Assembly (NCBI GenBank): GCA_024743095.1
Contig: JANSXF010000003.1
Span: 47,430-111,429 of the forward strand
DNA: 64,000 nucleotides
From: Flavobacteriaceae bacterium
GTDB lineage: Bacteria; Bacteroidota; Bacteroidia; Flavobacteriales; Flavobacteriaceae
Direction: 5' to 3'
In this document: in pieces, positions 25,450-34,863 of the stretch
How positions within the stretch are numbered: position 1 is the first letter of the stretch
Layout of the letters: each line of letters starts with the position of its first letter
Notes under the pieces: model-generated
Database searches by the model: none
Told to the model about the DNA's origin: nothing
The model's input: the letters and a program-made list of their open reading frames with translations, nothing else
Made by a program: the position numbers and the translations under genes

Positions 25450-27228
25450 TTGGAAAGATTATTGGCACATATCGAATCCCCCGCAGACCTCAAGAAATTA
25501 ACCTTGGAGGAGTTGCCCAAACTCGCGCGAGAATTGAGGGAATTTATCATTGATATTGTTTCCACCAAAGAAGGGCATTTAGGTGCCAGTCTGGGGGTTG
25601 TGGAACTCACCATTGCCCTTCACTACGTATTCAGTGCACCGTATGACAAACTTATTTGGGATGTGGGCCACCAAGCTTACGGGCACAAAATTTTAACGGG
25701 CCGCAAAGAGATTTTCCAAACCAACCGCCAAATGGGGGGCATCAGCGGTTTTCCAAAACGAAGTGAAAGCGAATATGATGATTTTGGAACGGGTCACAGC
25801 TCCACCGCCATATCTGCCATTGTTGGCATGGCCATGGCCTCTAAACTCAACAAAGACTTTGACAAACAACACATTGCCGTGGTGGGCGATGCATCAATTG
25901 CAAGTGGAATGGCCTTTGAAGGGCTTAACCATTTGGGGATGACCAATGTTAACGCATTGATCGTATTGAACGATAACGCCATAGGAATCGACCCAAGCGT
26001 CGGTGCGTTAAAAAAATATCTTACCAATGTTAAGGCCGGAACCGCCAAGGACGAGAACATTTTTGAATGCCTTAACCTTCACTACACAGGTCCCATTGAT
26101 GGGCACGATTTAAATGCTTTGGTCACAGAGCTGGAACGCTTAAAACATGTGGATGGCCCAAAATTGCTCCACATAATTACCACAAAAGGAAAAGGACTAA
26201 AACAGGCCGAGGAAGACCAAGTGGTGTACCATGCCCCTGGAAAATTTGATAAAATCACAGGGGAACGATTAAAGAAATCGGGGCAAGTACAACCACCAAA
26301 ATATCAGGACGTATTTGGTCACACCCTGGTGGAATTGGCCAAAGAAAATGAAAAAATCGTAGGGATTACCCCTGCTATGCCCAGTGGAAGCTCCCTTAAA
26401 TTTATGATGGAAGAAATTCCGGAGCGCGCCTTTGATGTAGGCATCGCGGAGCAACATGCCGTAACCTTGGCCGCAGGTATGGCCACACAGGGCCTGGTCC
26501 CGTTTTGCAACATCTACTCTACATTTTTGCAGAGAGCCTATGACCAGGTCATACATGATGTTGCCCTACAAAAACTCCCCGTAATTTTCTGTTTGGACAG
26601 AGCTGGGTTGGTCGGGCAAGACGGTCCTACACATCATGGTGTTTTTGATATGGCTTTTTTGCGCTGTATTCCCAACCTGATCATATTTGCCCCGATCAAC
26701 GAGATGGAACTCCGAAACATCATGTATACAGCACAATTGGGACTGGATGGACCCATTGCAATAAGATACCCCAGAGGTCGTGGCGTGACCATAGATTGGA
26801 AAAATAACTTTGAACCCATCGAAATAGGTACTGCGCGCAGTCTTAAAAATGGGTCCAAAATTGCTGTTCTGAGCATTGGACATATTGGCAATACAATTGC
26901 CGATCTCATTCAAAAACTGGATAGACCTGAAGAGGTAGGGCATTACGATATGCGCTTTGCAAAACCTCTGGACAAGAATCTTCTCCGCACTGTTTTTAAC
27001 ACTTACGAACATATTGTCAGCGTTGAAGATGGTACAAAGCAGGGAGGTTTTGGTTCTGCCGTACTCGAATTTGCCAATGAAGAGGGCATCTCAAAACGGG
27101 TTAAAATATTTGGTGTTCCAGACCAATTTATAGGTCATGGGGAGATTTCCGAGACCCACCAAATGGCTGGTATGGATTTTGATACGATATACTCACACAT
27201 ACAATCAACCTTAGACCAATGCGATTAA
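25450..27228 (+). CDS. dxs: 1-deoxy-D-xylulose-5-phosphate synthase
   Basis: This thiamine-diphosphate enzyme makes DXP from pyruvate and glyceraldehyde 3-phosphate, the first step of the MEP isoprenoid pathway that feeds the carotenoid genes in this window. Conserved parts include GHLGASLGVVELTIALHYV, the ThDP site GDASIASGMAFEGLNH...LNDN, and GIAEQHAVTLAAGMA in the pyrimidine domain. I place the start at the TTG at 25450 (592 residues, usual for the family in Flavobacteria); an alternative TTG at 25417 would add 11 residues. No ATG is available before the conserved region. It overlaps the DUF3078 gene by 10 bp. Confidence 0.95.
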   Translation: MERLLAHIESPADLKKLTLEELPKLARELREFIIDIVSTKEGHLGASLGVVELTIALHYVFSAPYDKLIWDVGHQAYGHKILTGRKEIFQTNRQMGGISGFPKRSESEYDDFGTGHSSTAISAIVGMAMASKLNKDFDKQHIAVVGDASIASGMAFEGLNHLGMTNVNALIVLNDNAIGIDPSVGALKKYLTNVKAGTAKDENIFECLNLHYTGPIDGHDLNALVTELERLKHVDGPKLLHIITTKGKGLKQAEEDQVVYHAPGKFDKITGERLKKSGQVQPPKYQDVFGHTLVELAKENEKIVGITPAMPSGSSLKFMMEEIPERAFDVGIAEQHAVTLAAGMATQGLVPFCNIYSTFLQRAYDQVIHDVALQKLPVIFCLDRAGLVGQDGPTHHGVFDMAFLRCIPNLIIFAPINEMELRNIMYTAQLGLDGPIAIRYPRGRGVTIDWKNNFEPIEIGTARSLKNGSKIAVLSIGHIGNTIADLIQKLDRPEEVGHYDMRFAKPLDKNLLRTVFNTYEHIVSVEDGTKQGGFGSAVLEFANEEGISKRVKIFGVPDQFIGHGEISETHQMAGMDFDTIYSHIQSTLDQCD

Positions 27229-28277
27229 ACTGTTTTTTAATTCTATTCCTTACTGTTTTTCTATCCGCCAATGCCCAAGTGACCCAATTAAAGGCATTTG
27301 AAGTTGACAGCACCAATGGCACCTTTAAAATAATTCGCATTAAGGATGTAAAGCTCAAATACCTCACCCGAAATGCAAAACTGACCGATCCCCGTACCGT
27401 ATTGAACAGGGTAAAACCCTTAAGCATATGGTACAATCGGTTCAAGCCTACATCTTTCTGGAAAAAAGTCAACAAATTTGGGCTTAACGTAAGCGAGGTC
27501 TCTTTTGTAAACTGGAATGCCGGGGGCGACAACTCGGTTTCGGCACTTGCGAGCGCAGATTTTTCCCGTAACTATAAATTCCGGTATCTCAATTGGAACA
27601 ACGAAGCTCAGCTCCGGTACGGCCTTAATGCACAAGAGGGAAGAAAACTTCGCAAAACGGACGACCAGATCCGACTCTCCACTACGCTCAGTTTTAGAAA
27701 GGACACCATCACCAATTGGTATTATTCCGTAAAGGCCAATATTAGGACGCAATTTTCCAATGGTTATAAATATCCCGATCGGGAAACACCCATTTCAAGA
27801 TTTATGGCCCCGGGATATCTGTTCGTCGGTGTGGGTACATCCTACATTCCACCAAAGGACCAGTTCAACCTTTATATTTCGCCCGCTACCATGAAATCCA
27901 CTTTTGTACTGGACGAGGTTCTCTCGAGCCAGGGTGCTTTCGGTGTGGAGGAAGGGGACAGAGTGTTTTTGGAACTTGGTTTTTTGGTCACCAACACCTG
28001 GGAAACCGAAATTGCGAACAATGTCCTTATGAACCACCGCCTCAACCTGTATACCGATTATGTACGGAGTTTCGGGAACATAGATGTGGATTGGGAACTT
28101 AACTTCAATCTAAAGGTCAATGATTTTTTGAATGCCAATATTGGCACACACATCATCTTTGATGATGATATAAAATTTGATGAGGAAGTTGCAGAGGACG
28201 GAACCGTAATAAACCCCGGGGTGGCCAAGGTCCAGTTTAAACAATTACTCGGCGTGGGACTGCTCTATTCGTTTTAG
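27219..28277 (+). CDS. DUF3078 domain outer-membrane-type protein
   Basis: This 352-residue exported protein of the DUF3078 family, common in Bacteroidota, has a signal peptide (MRLNCFLILFLTVFLSANAQ). Its beta-rich body contains VSFVNWNAGGDNSVSALASADF, a typical start of an outer-membrane barrel-like domain, followed by amphipathic strands and a final aromatic (LLYSF). The function is unknown; a surface or barrel role is likely. The ATG overlaps the end of dxs by 10 bp, so it is probably co-expressed. Its stop codon overlaps that of the convergent dgt gene (TTAG). Confidence 0.85.
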   Translation: MRLNCFLILFLTVFLSANAQVTQLKAFEVDSTNGTFKIIRIKDVKLKYLTRNAKLTDPRTVLNRVKPLSIWYNRFKPTSFWKKVNKFGLNVSEVSFVNWNAGGDNSVSALASADFSRNYKFRYLNWNNEAQLRYGLNAQEGRKLRKTDDQIRLSTTLSFRKDTITNWYYSVKANIRTQFSNGYKYPDRETPISRFMAPGYLFVGVGTSYIPPKDQFNLYISPATMKSTFVLDEVLSSQGAFGVEEGDRVFLELGFLVTNTWETEIANNVLMNHRLNLYTDYVRSFGNIDVDWELNFNLKVNDFLNANIGTHIIFDDDIKFDEEVAEDGTVINPGVAKVQFKQLLGVGLLYSF

Positions 28278-29632
28278 ATTTTTCTACCCGTTAATTTATC
28301 GTGGATGTAAACGGCTGCACTATCGGAGAGACTGGCCACAAAACAACTGGTGCCCAACAATATTTTATAGATGGAAGCCTCCGTGATCCTATAATTTTCC
28401 GGCAAACTTTTGATCAATAACCGGTCATAATTGGTATCCTGCCCTTCTTTCATATTTATCAGGGCGGTTGTGTACATATCCAACAAATCTGAGATGATTC
28501 GATATCCCGCCAATTCTTTATCCACCACCTCTGTGGACTGATAGATTTTTTCCACGCTCAGTTTAATGATGTCATCGACCTGTGCCACATATTTTCCCTT
28601 GTCCAATAGTGAAGCATCAAACCCACCATTGAGGATCTTGTCCTCGTTCTTTACAAAAACCTCCACGGCATCGCCAATCAATGTACTGATGGCAAGTGCC
28701 CTCAAATAGCTCAATCGATCACTGGAAGTGGTCATGGCAGCATACTTTTTGGTGTTGATGTTGTCCTTCACCAAATTAATAAGGTACTCCAGGGCATATT
28801 CCTCAGGTATCAAGCCCAAATTGATGCCATCTTCGAAATCGATTATGGTGTAACAGATATCGTCCGCTGCTTCCACCAAATACGTGAGCGGATGCCGTAA
28901 AAATCCAGTTTTTGGATGGGCGGGGTTGGGCAAGAGACCTATTTCCCCCACCAGTTCATAAAAAAACGCTTTCTCGGACTGGAAAAAACCGAATTTTTTA
29001 TCGGCAATGTTCCTCGATGGCTTTTTTGGCAAGGAAGCTTTGGGGTATTTTATAAAGGCTCCCAAAGTGGCATAGCTCAAGCGCAATCCTCCCGGAACCC
29101 CTTCGCGGGATTCGGTCAGCAGTTTAAAACCATTGGCATTGCCCTCAAAATCTATTAGGTCTTGATATTCTTCTGCTGTCAGTACATCTTCGTAGAACTT
29201 CCCCTTGCCCTGTTTAAAGTAATTACCAATAGCTTTTTCACCACTGTGCCCAAATGGGGGGTTGCCAATATCGTGTGCCAAGGCCGCTGCGGCAACGATA
29301 GCTCCAAAATCGTTAAAATGATGGCCATGGACTTCGGAGAGGAACGGATACTTCGACAAAACCTGTTGTCCGGCAATGCGGCCCAAACTTCTTCCCACCA
29401 CCGACACTTCCATGCTGTGCGTAAGGCGCGTATGCACAAAATTCTTCTGCGAACCTACCGCAATGGGCATTGGAAACACCTGTGTTTTATCCTGCAGGCT
29501 CCTAAAAGCGGATGAAAAAATGATTCGGTCATAATCCACCTCGAACCCAAGTCGGGTCTCGTTCTGTTCCTTTCGCAGGCGTTTTCCTGTATCCCCGTAC
29601 CTTTTTAAAGAGAGTAGCTGTTCCCAGTTCAT
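28274..29632 (-). CDS. dgt: Deoxyguanosinetriphosphate triphosphohydrolase (dNTPase)
   Basis: This HD-superfamily enzyme hydrolyses dGTP or other dNTPs to the nucleoside and triphosphate, controlling dNTP pools and often limiting phage. The 452-residue protein has the expected metal ligands: His67 (FVHTRLTHS), the HD pair His120-Asp121 (AHDIGNPPFGHSGEKA) and a later aspartate in VEAADDICY. The N-terminal RLRKEQNETRLGFEVDYDRII is family-typical. It is convergent with DUF3078, sharing stop bases, and stands alone on the minus strand. Confidence 0.93.
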   Translation of the reverse strand: MNWEQLLSLKRYGDTGKRLRKEQNETRLGFEVDYDRIIFSSAFRSLQDKTQVFPMPIAVGSQKNFVHTRLTHSMEVSVVGRSLGRIAGQQVLSKYPFLSEVHGHHFNDFGAIVAAAALAHDIGNPPFGHSGEKAIGNYFKQGKGKFYEDVLTAEEYQDLIDFEGNANGFKLLTESREGVPGGLRLSYATLGAFIKYPKASLPKKPSRNIADKKFGFFQSEKAFFYELVGEIGLLPNPAHPKTGFLRHPLTYLVEAADDICYTIIDFEDGINLGLIPEEYALEYLINLVKDNINTKKYAAMTTSSDRLSYLRALAISTLIGDAVEVFVKNEDKILNGGFDASLLDKGKYVAQVDDIIKLSVEKIYQSTEVVDKELAGYRIISDLLDMYTTALINMKEGQDTNYDRLLIKSLPENYRITEASIYKILLGTSCFVASLSDSAAVYIHDKLTGRKI

Positions 29633-29933
29633 AATAATCTATTGGCGCAATATACGTTTAACCTAAATTATACACCAGTTACCGGCCATTACATTGCACA
29701 ACAATGTTTAATGATTACTTAAACTTAAAGTTACAGTAAAGAAATTTTCAAAGTTCAACTTTGGCATTGATTTCTTTACGGATATTAGTTTTTGTCGACT
29801 ATTCTTGGAAATCTGATGGCTACCTTTCAAAAGGTAGCCATTTTCATCAAAAAAACATACATAAGTTAATATAGAGGAAATGTTAACTTAACATTGGGTA
29901 CGGTTATTTGCAGCGACAAAAACTAGTACTGTA
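29633..29933. other. Gene-free interval between dgt and the phosphate porin
   Basis: No coding frame of note is present. The interval is AT-rich and contains a strong hairpin at 29817-29840 (listed separately). It must carry the divergent promoters of dgt and the porin, but I find no exact TAnnTTTG box for either. Confidence 0.5.
29817..29844 (+). terminator. Strong hairpin with a short T-tract, no upstream gene on this strand
   Basis: A perfect 10-bp stem (TGGCTACCTT / AAGGTAGCCA) with a TCAA loop is followed by TTTTCATC. On the plus strand no gene precedes it for 1.5 kb, so it may end a small RNA or act as an RNA element in the porin leader. Confidence 0.5.
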
Positions 29934-31148
29934 ATGAATTCCAAAAGGTTTGCCCTTGTCGGGTTCTTCTTTATATTCACTTGCACGCAACTTTCTTATT
30001 CCCAAGAAATTACCCCGACTAATTTTGGCAACGGACTGCTCAATATTGTTGGAAAGGATAGCACTTGGTCCATGAAAGTTGGGGCAAGAATGCAATTATT
30101 GTCAAGTTTTAGTTGGGCAGATACTGGTAAAAATGGATTTGCCGATCCACAACAGGACTTTTTGGTAAGGCGGGCACGGCTCAAGTTCAATGGGTTTGCC
30201 TATTCCCCTAAGCTTGAATACAAAATAGAGCTTGGCCTTTCCAATAGGGACATGTCCGGAACTTCCGAGTTTACGGGCAATACACCTAGATATATTCTTG
30301 ATGCAGTGGTAATATGGAATTTTTACCAAAACTTCGAACTATGGTTTGGACAAACAAAATTGCCGGGCAACATCGAAAGGGTCATCTCCTCCGGGAACCT
30401 TCAACAGGTAGATCGATCATTGCTGAACGGCAAGTTCAATATTGATAGGGACATGGGTTTCCAGCTCAGGCATCATTTTTATCTGGGCAAGACGTTTTTG
30501 GTGCGTGAAAAATTTGCCTTTTCACAGGGCGAGGGCAGAAATGTAACACAAGGCAACTTGGGAGGGCACCAGTACACTTCAAGAATCGAACTCCTGCCCT
30601 TTGGGAATTTCATAAAAAAAGGGGACTACAAAGCGGCCGACCTAAATCGGGAACAGACCCCAAAACTTATGTTTGGTGCCACATACGACCTAAACAACGA
30701 TGCCGTAAAAACAAGGAGCAACATGGGCCTGTACATGTCCAACGACATTGGCTTCCATCAAACCAACATTTACACCCTGTTCCTTGATTTGATGTTCAAG
30801 TACAATGGATTTTCCTTTATGGGGGAATATGCCCATCGGGAAGCCAGTGCCCCAATTGCCCTAAATTCGGACAATACCCCCACCGGCGAGGTTGTACAAG
30901 TGGGAAATGGGCTCAACTTACAATCTGGATACCTTTTCAAAAATAATTGGGAGGTTTCTGCACGTTTCACCGATATTGAACTGGATAGGGAGATTACTGG
31001 GAAGAATCCTGAAAAACAATATACCTTGGGTGTTTCCAAATATATTGTAGGGCATAAACTAAAGGTACAGACAGATTTTAGTTATTTAAACCTGGACAAT
31101 GGTTCGGACGAGTTGATGTACCGGTTACAGGTTGATGTGCATTTCTAA
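29934..31148 (+). CDS. Phosphate-selective porin O/P family protein
   Basis: This 404-residue outer-membrane beta-barrel of the OprO/OprP type has a signal peptide (MNSKRFALVGFFFIFTCTQLSYSQ). The barrel begins with GARMQLLSSFSW and includes RRARLKFNGFAYSPKLEYKIELGLSNRD, typical of the family, with a terminal aromatic (VDVHF). It should admit phosphate or polyphosphate across the outer membrane. The Pit-type phosphate transporter gene starts 72 bp downstream on the same strand, supporting this reading. Confidence 0.88.
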   Translation: MNSKRFALVGFFFIFTCTQLSYSQEITPTNFGNGLLNIVGKDSTWSMKVGARMQLLSSFSWADTGKNGFADPQQDFLVRRARLKFNGFAYSPKLEYKIELGLSNRDMSGTSEFTGNTPRYILDAVVIWNFYQNFELWFGQTKLPGNIERVISSGNLQQVDRSLLNGKFNIDRDMGFQLRHHFYLGKTFLVREKFAFSQGEGRNVTQGNLGGHQYTSRIELLPFGNFIKKGDYKAADLNREQTPKLMFGATYDLNNDAVKTRSNMGLYMSNDIGFHQTNIYTLFLDLMFKYNGFSFMGEYAHREASAPIALNSDNTPTGEVVQVGNGLNLQSGYLFKNNWEVSARFTDIELDREITGKNPEKQYTLGVSKYIVGHKLKVQTDFSYLNLDNGSDELMYRLQVDVHF

Positions 31149-31220
31149 AAAATAACCTTAACATAACTTATTAAAGGTGTATTCTCTTGATATTTGAAAA
31201 ATTTTTTTGAATTTTAATTT

Positions 31221-33515
31221 ATGGACAACATTTACTTTTTAATACTTGTAGCCTTGGGCGTTTTGGCCGTAGCCGATCTTGTTGTTGGTGTCAGTAATGA
31301 TGCTGTTAATTTCCTGAATTCCGCTATTGGCTCCAAGGCAATATCCTTTAAGACCATTATGATCGTTGCCAGCGTGGGCATAGCGTGCGGTGCCATTTTC
31401 TCCAGTGGTCTTATGGAGGTTGCAAGAAAAGGTATTTTCAACCCCGGCGAATTTTATTTTGACGAGATCATGTTTATTTTCATGGCCGTGATGATAACGG
31501 ACATACTATTGTTGGATTTTTTCAACACCATAGGAATGCCAACATCTACAACTGTTTCCATCGTTTTTAACCTTTTAGGGGCAGCTGTTGCCATGGCCAT
31601 TTTAAAAATAGCGGACATAAATGGTAGTTTCTCGGACATTGTCAATTACATTAATACGGACAAGGCCATCGAAATAATCATTGGTATACTTTCATCTGTG
31701 GTCATTGCATTTTCCATAGGTGCTTTTGTTCAATGGGTATCAAGGGTATTGCTCTCTTATCAATTTCAGAAAAAAGCAAATTGGGTCGGCGCTATTTTTG
31801 CCGGAATCGCCTTGTCGGCCATATCTTATTTTATCTTATTGAAAGGAATAAAAGGCACCCCCATTGCAGACCAAACCTATGGTTTTATCGGAGGTGTTAC
31901 GATCAAAGATTATTTGGAGACAGAGGTCTACAAGGTGGGCTTTATCAACTTTGCCTTTTGGGCGATTTTATCCTATTTACTGATCCAATTTGCAAAGGTC
32001 AATATTTATAAGGTCATTATTGGTGTTGGAACTTTTGCACTGGCCCTAGCCTTTGCGGGCAACGATCTGGTAAACTTTATAGGTGTTCCCATTGCCGCTT
32101 GGCAATCTTACGTTGCTTGGTCAGGCTCAGGGGTCGACGCCTCCGAATTTAATATGGGGATCTTGGCCAATACGGTAGAGACCCCTACCCTTTTGCTTTT
32201 CCTCTCCGGAATGATCATGGTGGCAACACTTTGGATGTCCAAAAAGGCAAGATATGTAGCCGACACCGAAATAAACCTGTCCCGAGAGGGCGAGGCCAAA
32301 GAAAAATTCCAGCCAAATTTCTTGTCGAGAGGTTTGGTAAGGTTTTCCATAAACCTGTCCACATGGGCATCCTCCCTAGTGCCGAGCTCCATACAGAACA
32401 AAATAAACAAGCGTTTTGAAAAGCCTACCGTAAACCTTTCAAAAGAAAAAGTACTTCAACTACCTGCTTTTGATATGATAAGGGCATCGGTCAATTTAAT
32501 GGTCGCCGGCATCTTGATCTCCATTGCCACATCGTACAAACTTCCGCTTTCCACCACCTATGTGACCTTTATGGTGGCCATGGGTACTTCTTTGGCCGAT
32601 AGGGCCTGGGGCGCAGAAAGTGCCGTGTATCGTGTTGCAGGGGTGTTGAACGTAATTGCCGGCTGGTTCAGTACCGCCATCATTGCCTTTATTGCTTCCG
32701 GGGTCATTTTGTCGCTCATCAGTTTTGGGAAAGGTGCCGCCATTGCCATACTATTATTCGCAGCAGTCCTGCTTTTAGTAAGGAATTATATTTCCTACAA
32801 TAAAAAATCAAAGGAAATAAAGGTCGAAGATCGTTTGAGAAGGGCGGAAAGCAGCTCCATACAAGGTGTTATTGAAGAAACCGCGGCCAATATAGCCAAT
32901 GTGGTAAAACGCAGCAACAAGATTTATTCCAATTCTATAAACGGACTTGCAAAACAGGCCTTGGACTCTTTAAAAAAGAACAAAAAACAAGGAAACAAAC
33001 TTGCATTGGAAATAGAAGATCTAAGGGAGCATACTTTCTATTTCATCAAAAATCTGGAGGAGGCCCATATCGGCGCCAGTAACTTTTACATAAACATTAT
33101 GGGGTACCTTACCGATATGTCCCAATCCTTGGAATACATTGGAAAGGTTAGTTATAACCACGTACAAAACAACCATAAAAAACTAAAATACAATCAAATA
33201 AAGGAGCTGAAGGAAATTGACCATAAATTGGACGAAATCTTCAACAGCACCCAAAAGGCGTTCGAAGAAAAATCCTTTGAGCAGATAGGCGCCATATTGG
33301 ATTCCAAACAAGAGCTATATGATCTTGTTTCCCAAAAAATAGACATCCAAGTATCCCGAACAAGAACAGAGGAATCGAGCCCAAAGAACACCACGCTATA
33401 TTTCTCCCTATTGCTCGAAACAAGGGACTTGATAACCGCCATGATGAACCTTTTGGAACAATACTATCGCGAACATGACAGTACGGTTCAGCCAGCCACT
33501 ATCGAGAAAAAATAA
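31221..33515 (+). CDS. Inorganic phosphate transporter (Pit) fused to a DUF47/PhoU-like domain
   Basis: This 764-residue inner-membrane phosphate carrier has two homologous PHO4/Pit halves, marked by GVSNDAVNFLNSAIGSKAI (about 23-41) and AFAGNDLVNFIGVPIAAW (around 280). After the last helix (about residue 530) the chain continues as a soluble all-helical domain of some 220 residues (IANVVKRSNKIYSNSINGL, LREHTFYFIKNLEEAHIGASN), resembling DUF47/PhoU-like proteins. In most bacteria this partner is a separate gene beside pit. The neighbouring porin completes an uptake route. A terminator-like hairpin follows directly after the stop. Confidence 0.9.
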   Translation: MDNIYFLILVALGVLAVADLVVGVSNDAVNFLNSAIGSKAISFKTIMIVASVGIACGAIFSSGLMEVARKGIFNPGEFYFDEIMFIFMAVMITDILLLDFFNTIGMPTSTTVSIVFNLLGAAVAMAILKIADINGSFSDIVNYINTDKAIEIIIGILSSVVIAFSIGAFVQWVSRVLLSYQFQKKANWVGAIFAGIALSAISYFILLKGIKGTPIADQTYGFIGGVTIKDYLETEVYKVGFINFAFWAILSYLLIQFAKVNIYKVIIGVGTFALALAFAGNDLVNFIGVPIAAWQSYVAWSGSGVDASEFNMGILANTVETPTLLLFLSGMIMVATLWMSKKARYVADTEINLSREGEAKEKFQPNFLSRGLVRFSINLSTWASSLVPSSIQNKINKRFEKPTVNLSKEKVLQLPAFDMIRASVNLMVAGILISIATSYKLPLSTTYVTFMVAMGTSLADRAWGAESAVYRVAGVLNVIAGWFSTAIIAFIASGVILSLISFGKGAAIAILLFAAVLLLVRNYISYNKKSKEIKVEDRLRRAESSSIQGVIEETAANIANVVKRSNKIYSNSINGLAKQALDSLKKNKKQGNKLALEIEDLREHTFYFIKNLEEAHIGASNFYINIMGYLTDMSQSLEYIGKVSYNHVQNNHKKLKYNQIKELKEIDHKLDEIFNSTQKAFEEKSFEQIGAILDSKQELYDLVSQKIDIQVSRTRTEESSPKNTTLYFSLLLETRDLITAMMNLLEQYYREHDSTVQPATIEKK

Positions 33516-33521
33516 AAACGG

Positions 33522-33569
33522 TATCTTTTCATCCGTATGAATTCCTTTTGGATGAAAAGATATTTTTTT
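33522..33569 (+). terminator. Terminator-like hairpin overlapping the next gene's start
   Basis: A perfect 13-bp stem (TATCTTTTCATCC / GGATGAAAAGATA) with a 15-nt loop is followed by seven T residues. The ATG at 33537 lies in the loop and the alternative ATG at 33552 in the 3' arm. It can stop pit transcripts and also mask the start of the downstream gene. Confidence 0.65.
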
Positions 33570-34274
33570 GCCCTGCTCATATTTGGTCTGTTATCGGTTG
33601 CCCCGGGACGCTCACAATCCCTTTCTGCGGAAAATATTCTGGAAAAGGCCATTGCATTTCACGACCCGAACGGCAATTGGGAAAGCTTGCAGGCCACTTT
33701 TAAAGTAGTGATGGACGCTCCGGACCGCCCAGAGAGAACCAGCATTATAAAGGTGGACTTTCCAAAACAGGAATTTAATCTGAATGTATCCCAAGGAGAT
33801 GACACGTATTCCTACCAAATCCAGGGTACATCCTGCGAGATTGCTTTGAACGGGAGCAAGCAATACACCCAAAAGGAAGCCCAGCAGTTCAAATTAAGCT
33901 GTGAACGCGGTAATTTCATGAAGGACTATTATACGTATCTCTACGGACTCCCCATGAAGCTGAACGACCCAGGGACCAACTTGGACCCAAAAACTGAAAA
34001 AAAATCATTCAAAGGCAAAGATTATATCGTTCTAAAGGCGACTTATGATGCGAAAATCGGAAAGGATACCTGGTATTTTTACTTTGACCCTACCACCTAT
34101 GCCATGGAAGTATACCAGTTTTACCATGATAAAAGCAAAAATGACGGAGAGTATATCATTTTAAAGGGACTGGAGACCATCGAGGGTATAAAAATGCCAA
34201 AAACAAGGGCGTGGTACATGAACAGGGACGATAAATATTTGGGCACAGATACCTTGTCAAAAGCAGTGCAATAG
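33537..34274 (+). CDS. Secreted DUF6503-like protein
   Basis: This 245-residue exported protein has a signal peptide (MKRYFFALLIFGLLSVAPGRSQ) and a beta-rich body resembling DUF6503/LolA-like outer-membrane proteins of Flavobacteria (AENILEKAIAFHDPNGNWESL, KGKDYIVLKATYD, WYFYFDPTTYAMEVYQF). Function unknown; a role in binding lipids or sugars at the outer membrane is only a guess. The start may be ATG 33537 or ATG 33552; the second gives a cleaner signal peptide. Both fall inside the hairpin that follows pit, so expression may depend on how that structure folds. The family name is from memory. Confidence 0.75.
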   Translation: MNSFWMKRYFFALLIFGLLSVAPGRSQSLSAENILEKAIAFHDPNGNWESLQATFKVVMDAPDRPERTSIIKVDFPKQEFNLNVSQGDDTYSYQIQGTSCEIALNGSKQYTQKEAQQFKLSCERGNFMKDYYTYLYGLPMKLNDPGTNLDPKTEKKSFKGKDYIVLKATYDAKIGKDTWYFYFDPTTYAMEVYQFYHDKSKNDGEYIILKGLETIEGIKMPKTRAWYMNRDDKYLGTDTLSKAVQ

Positions 34275-34275
34275 C

Positions 34276-34860
34276 CTACCTGTAAAAATTCATTTCATCC
34301 ATATACTTCCAAACCGTATCTGGCAGCAAAGGGCGGATATTTTTACCTGCCTTATGTGCCTTACGGATAAAAGTGGAGGAAATTTCCATAACTGGTGCGT
34401 CGACCCGGGTAATTTTGGGATGGTCTTTAAATTGATGCTCCACAACACCCCCGGAAATCCTAGGATAGACGTGAATGGAATAGTGTTCCAGAATGGTTTG
34501 GTAATTCTTCCATTTATGGAAGCTCTTCAAATTATCTTCCCCCATGATCAGTGAAAAACGATGGTCCTTGCCATAGTTTTCATCCAAATGGGCGAGTGTA
34601 TCTGTGGTATAGTTTGGCTGTGGGAGGTCGAACTCTATTTTACTGGGCCTTAATTTGGGGTACTCCTGTACCGCCTCAAAAACCATTTGATACCGATGGT
34701 TGTTGTCCAGAAGCGATTGCTTGACCTTAAACGGGCTTTGTGGGGTAATAACGAACCAAACCTCATCCAAATCGGAAAACTCCACCATATGGTTCGCAAT
34801 GACCAAATGACCAATATGTATGGGGTTGAAGGTCCCAAAAAAGAGCCCTACCTTTTTCAT
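34276..34860 (-). CDS. nadD: Nicotinate-nucleotide adenylyltransferase
   Basis: This enzyme adenylates nicotinate mononucleotide (NaMN) with ATP to give deamido-NAD in NAD biosynthesis. The 194 residues carry the nucleotidyltransferase signature GTFNPIHIGH (9-18, with the HxxH pair His15 and His18) and the C-terminal ISSTFIRKA motif. Length fits. It is the last gene of a minus-strand run yicC-gmk-nadD, starting 3 bp after the gmk stop. Confidence 0.95.
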   Translation of the reverse strand: MKKVGLFFGTFNPIHIGHLVIANHMVEFSDLDEVWFVITPQSPFKVKQSLLDNNHRYQMVFEAVQEYPKLRPSKIEFDLPQPNYTTDTLAHLDENYGKDHRFSLIMGEDNLKSFHKWKNYQTILEHYSIHVYPRISGGVVEHQFKDHPKITRVDAPVMEISSTFIRKAHKAGKNIRPLLPDTVWKYMDEMNFYR

Positions 34861-34863
34861 CGT

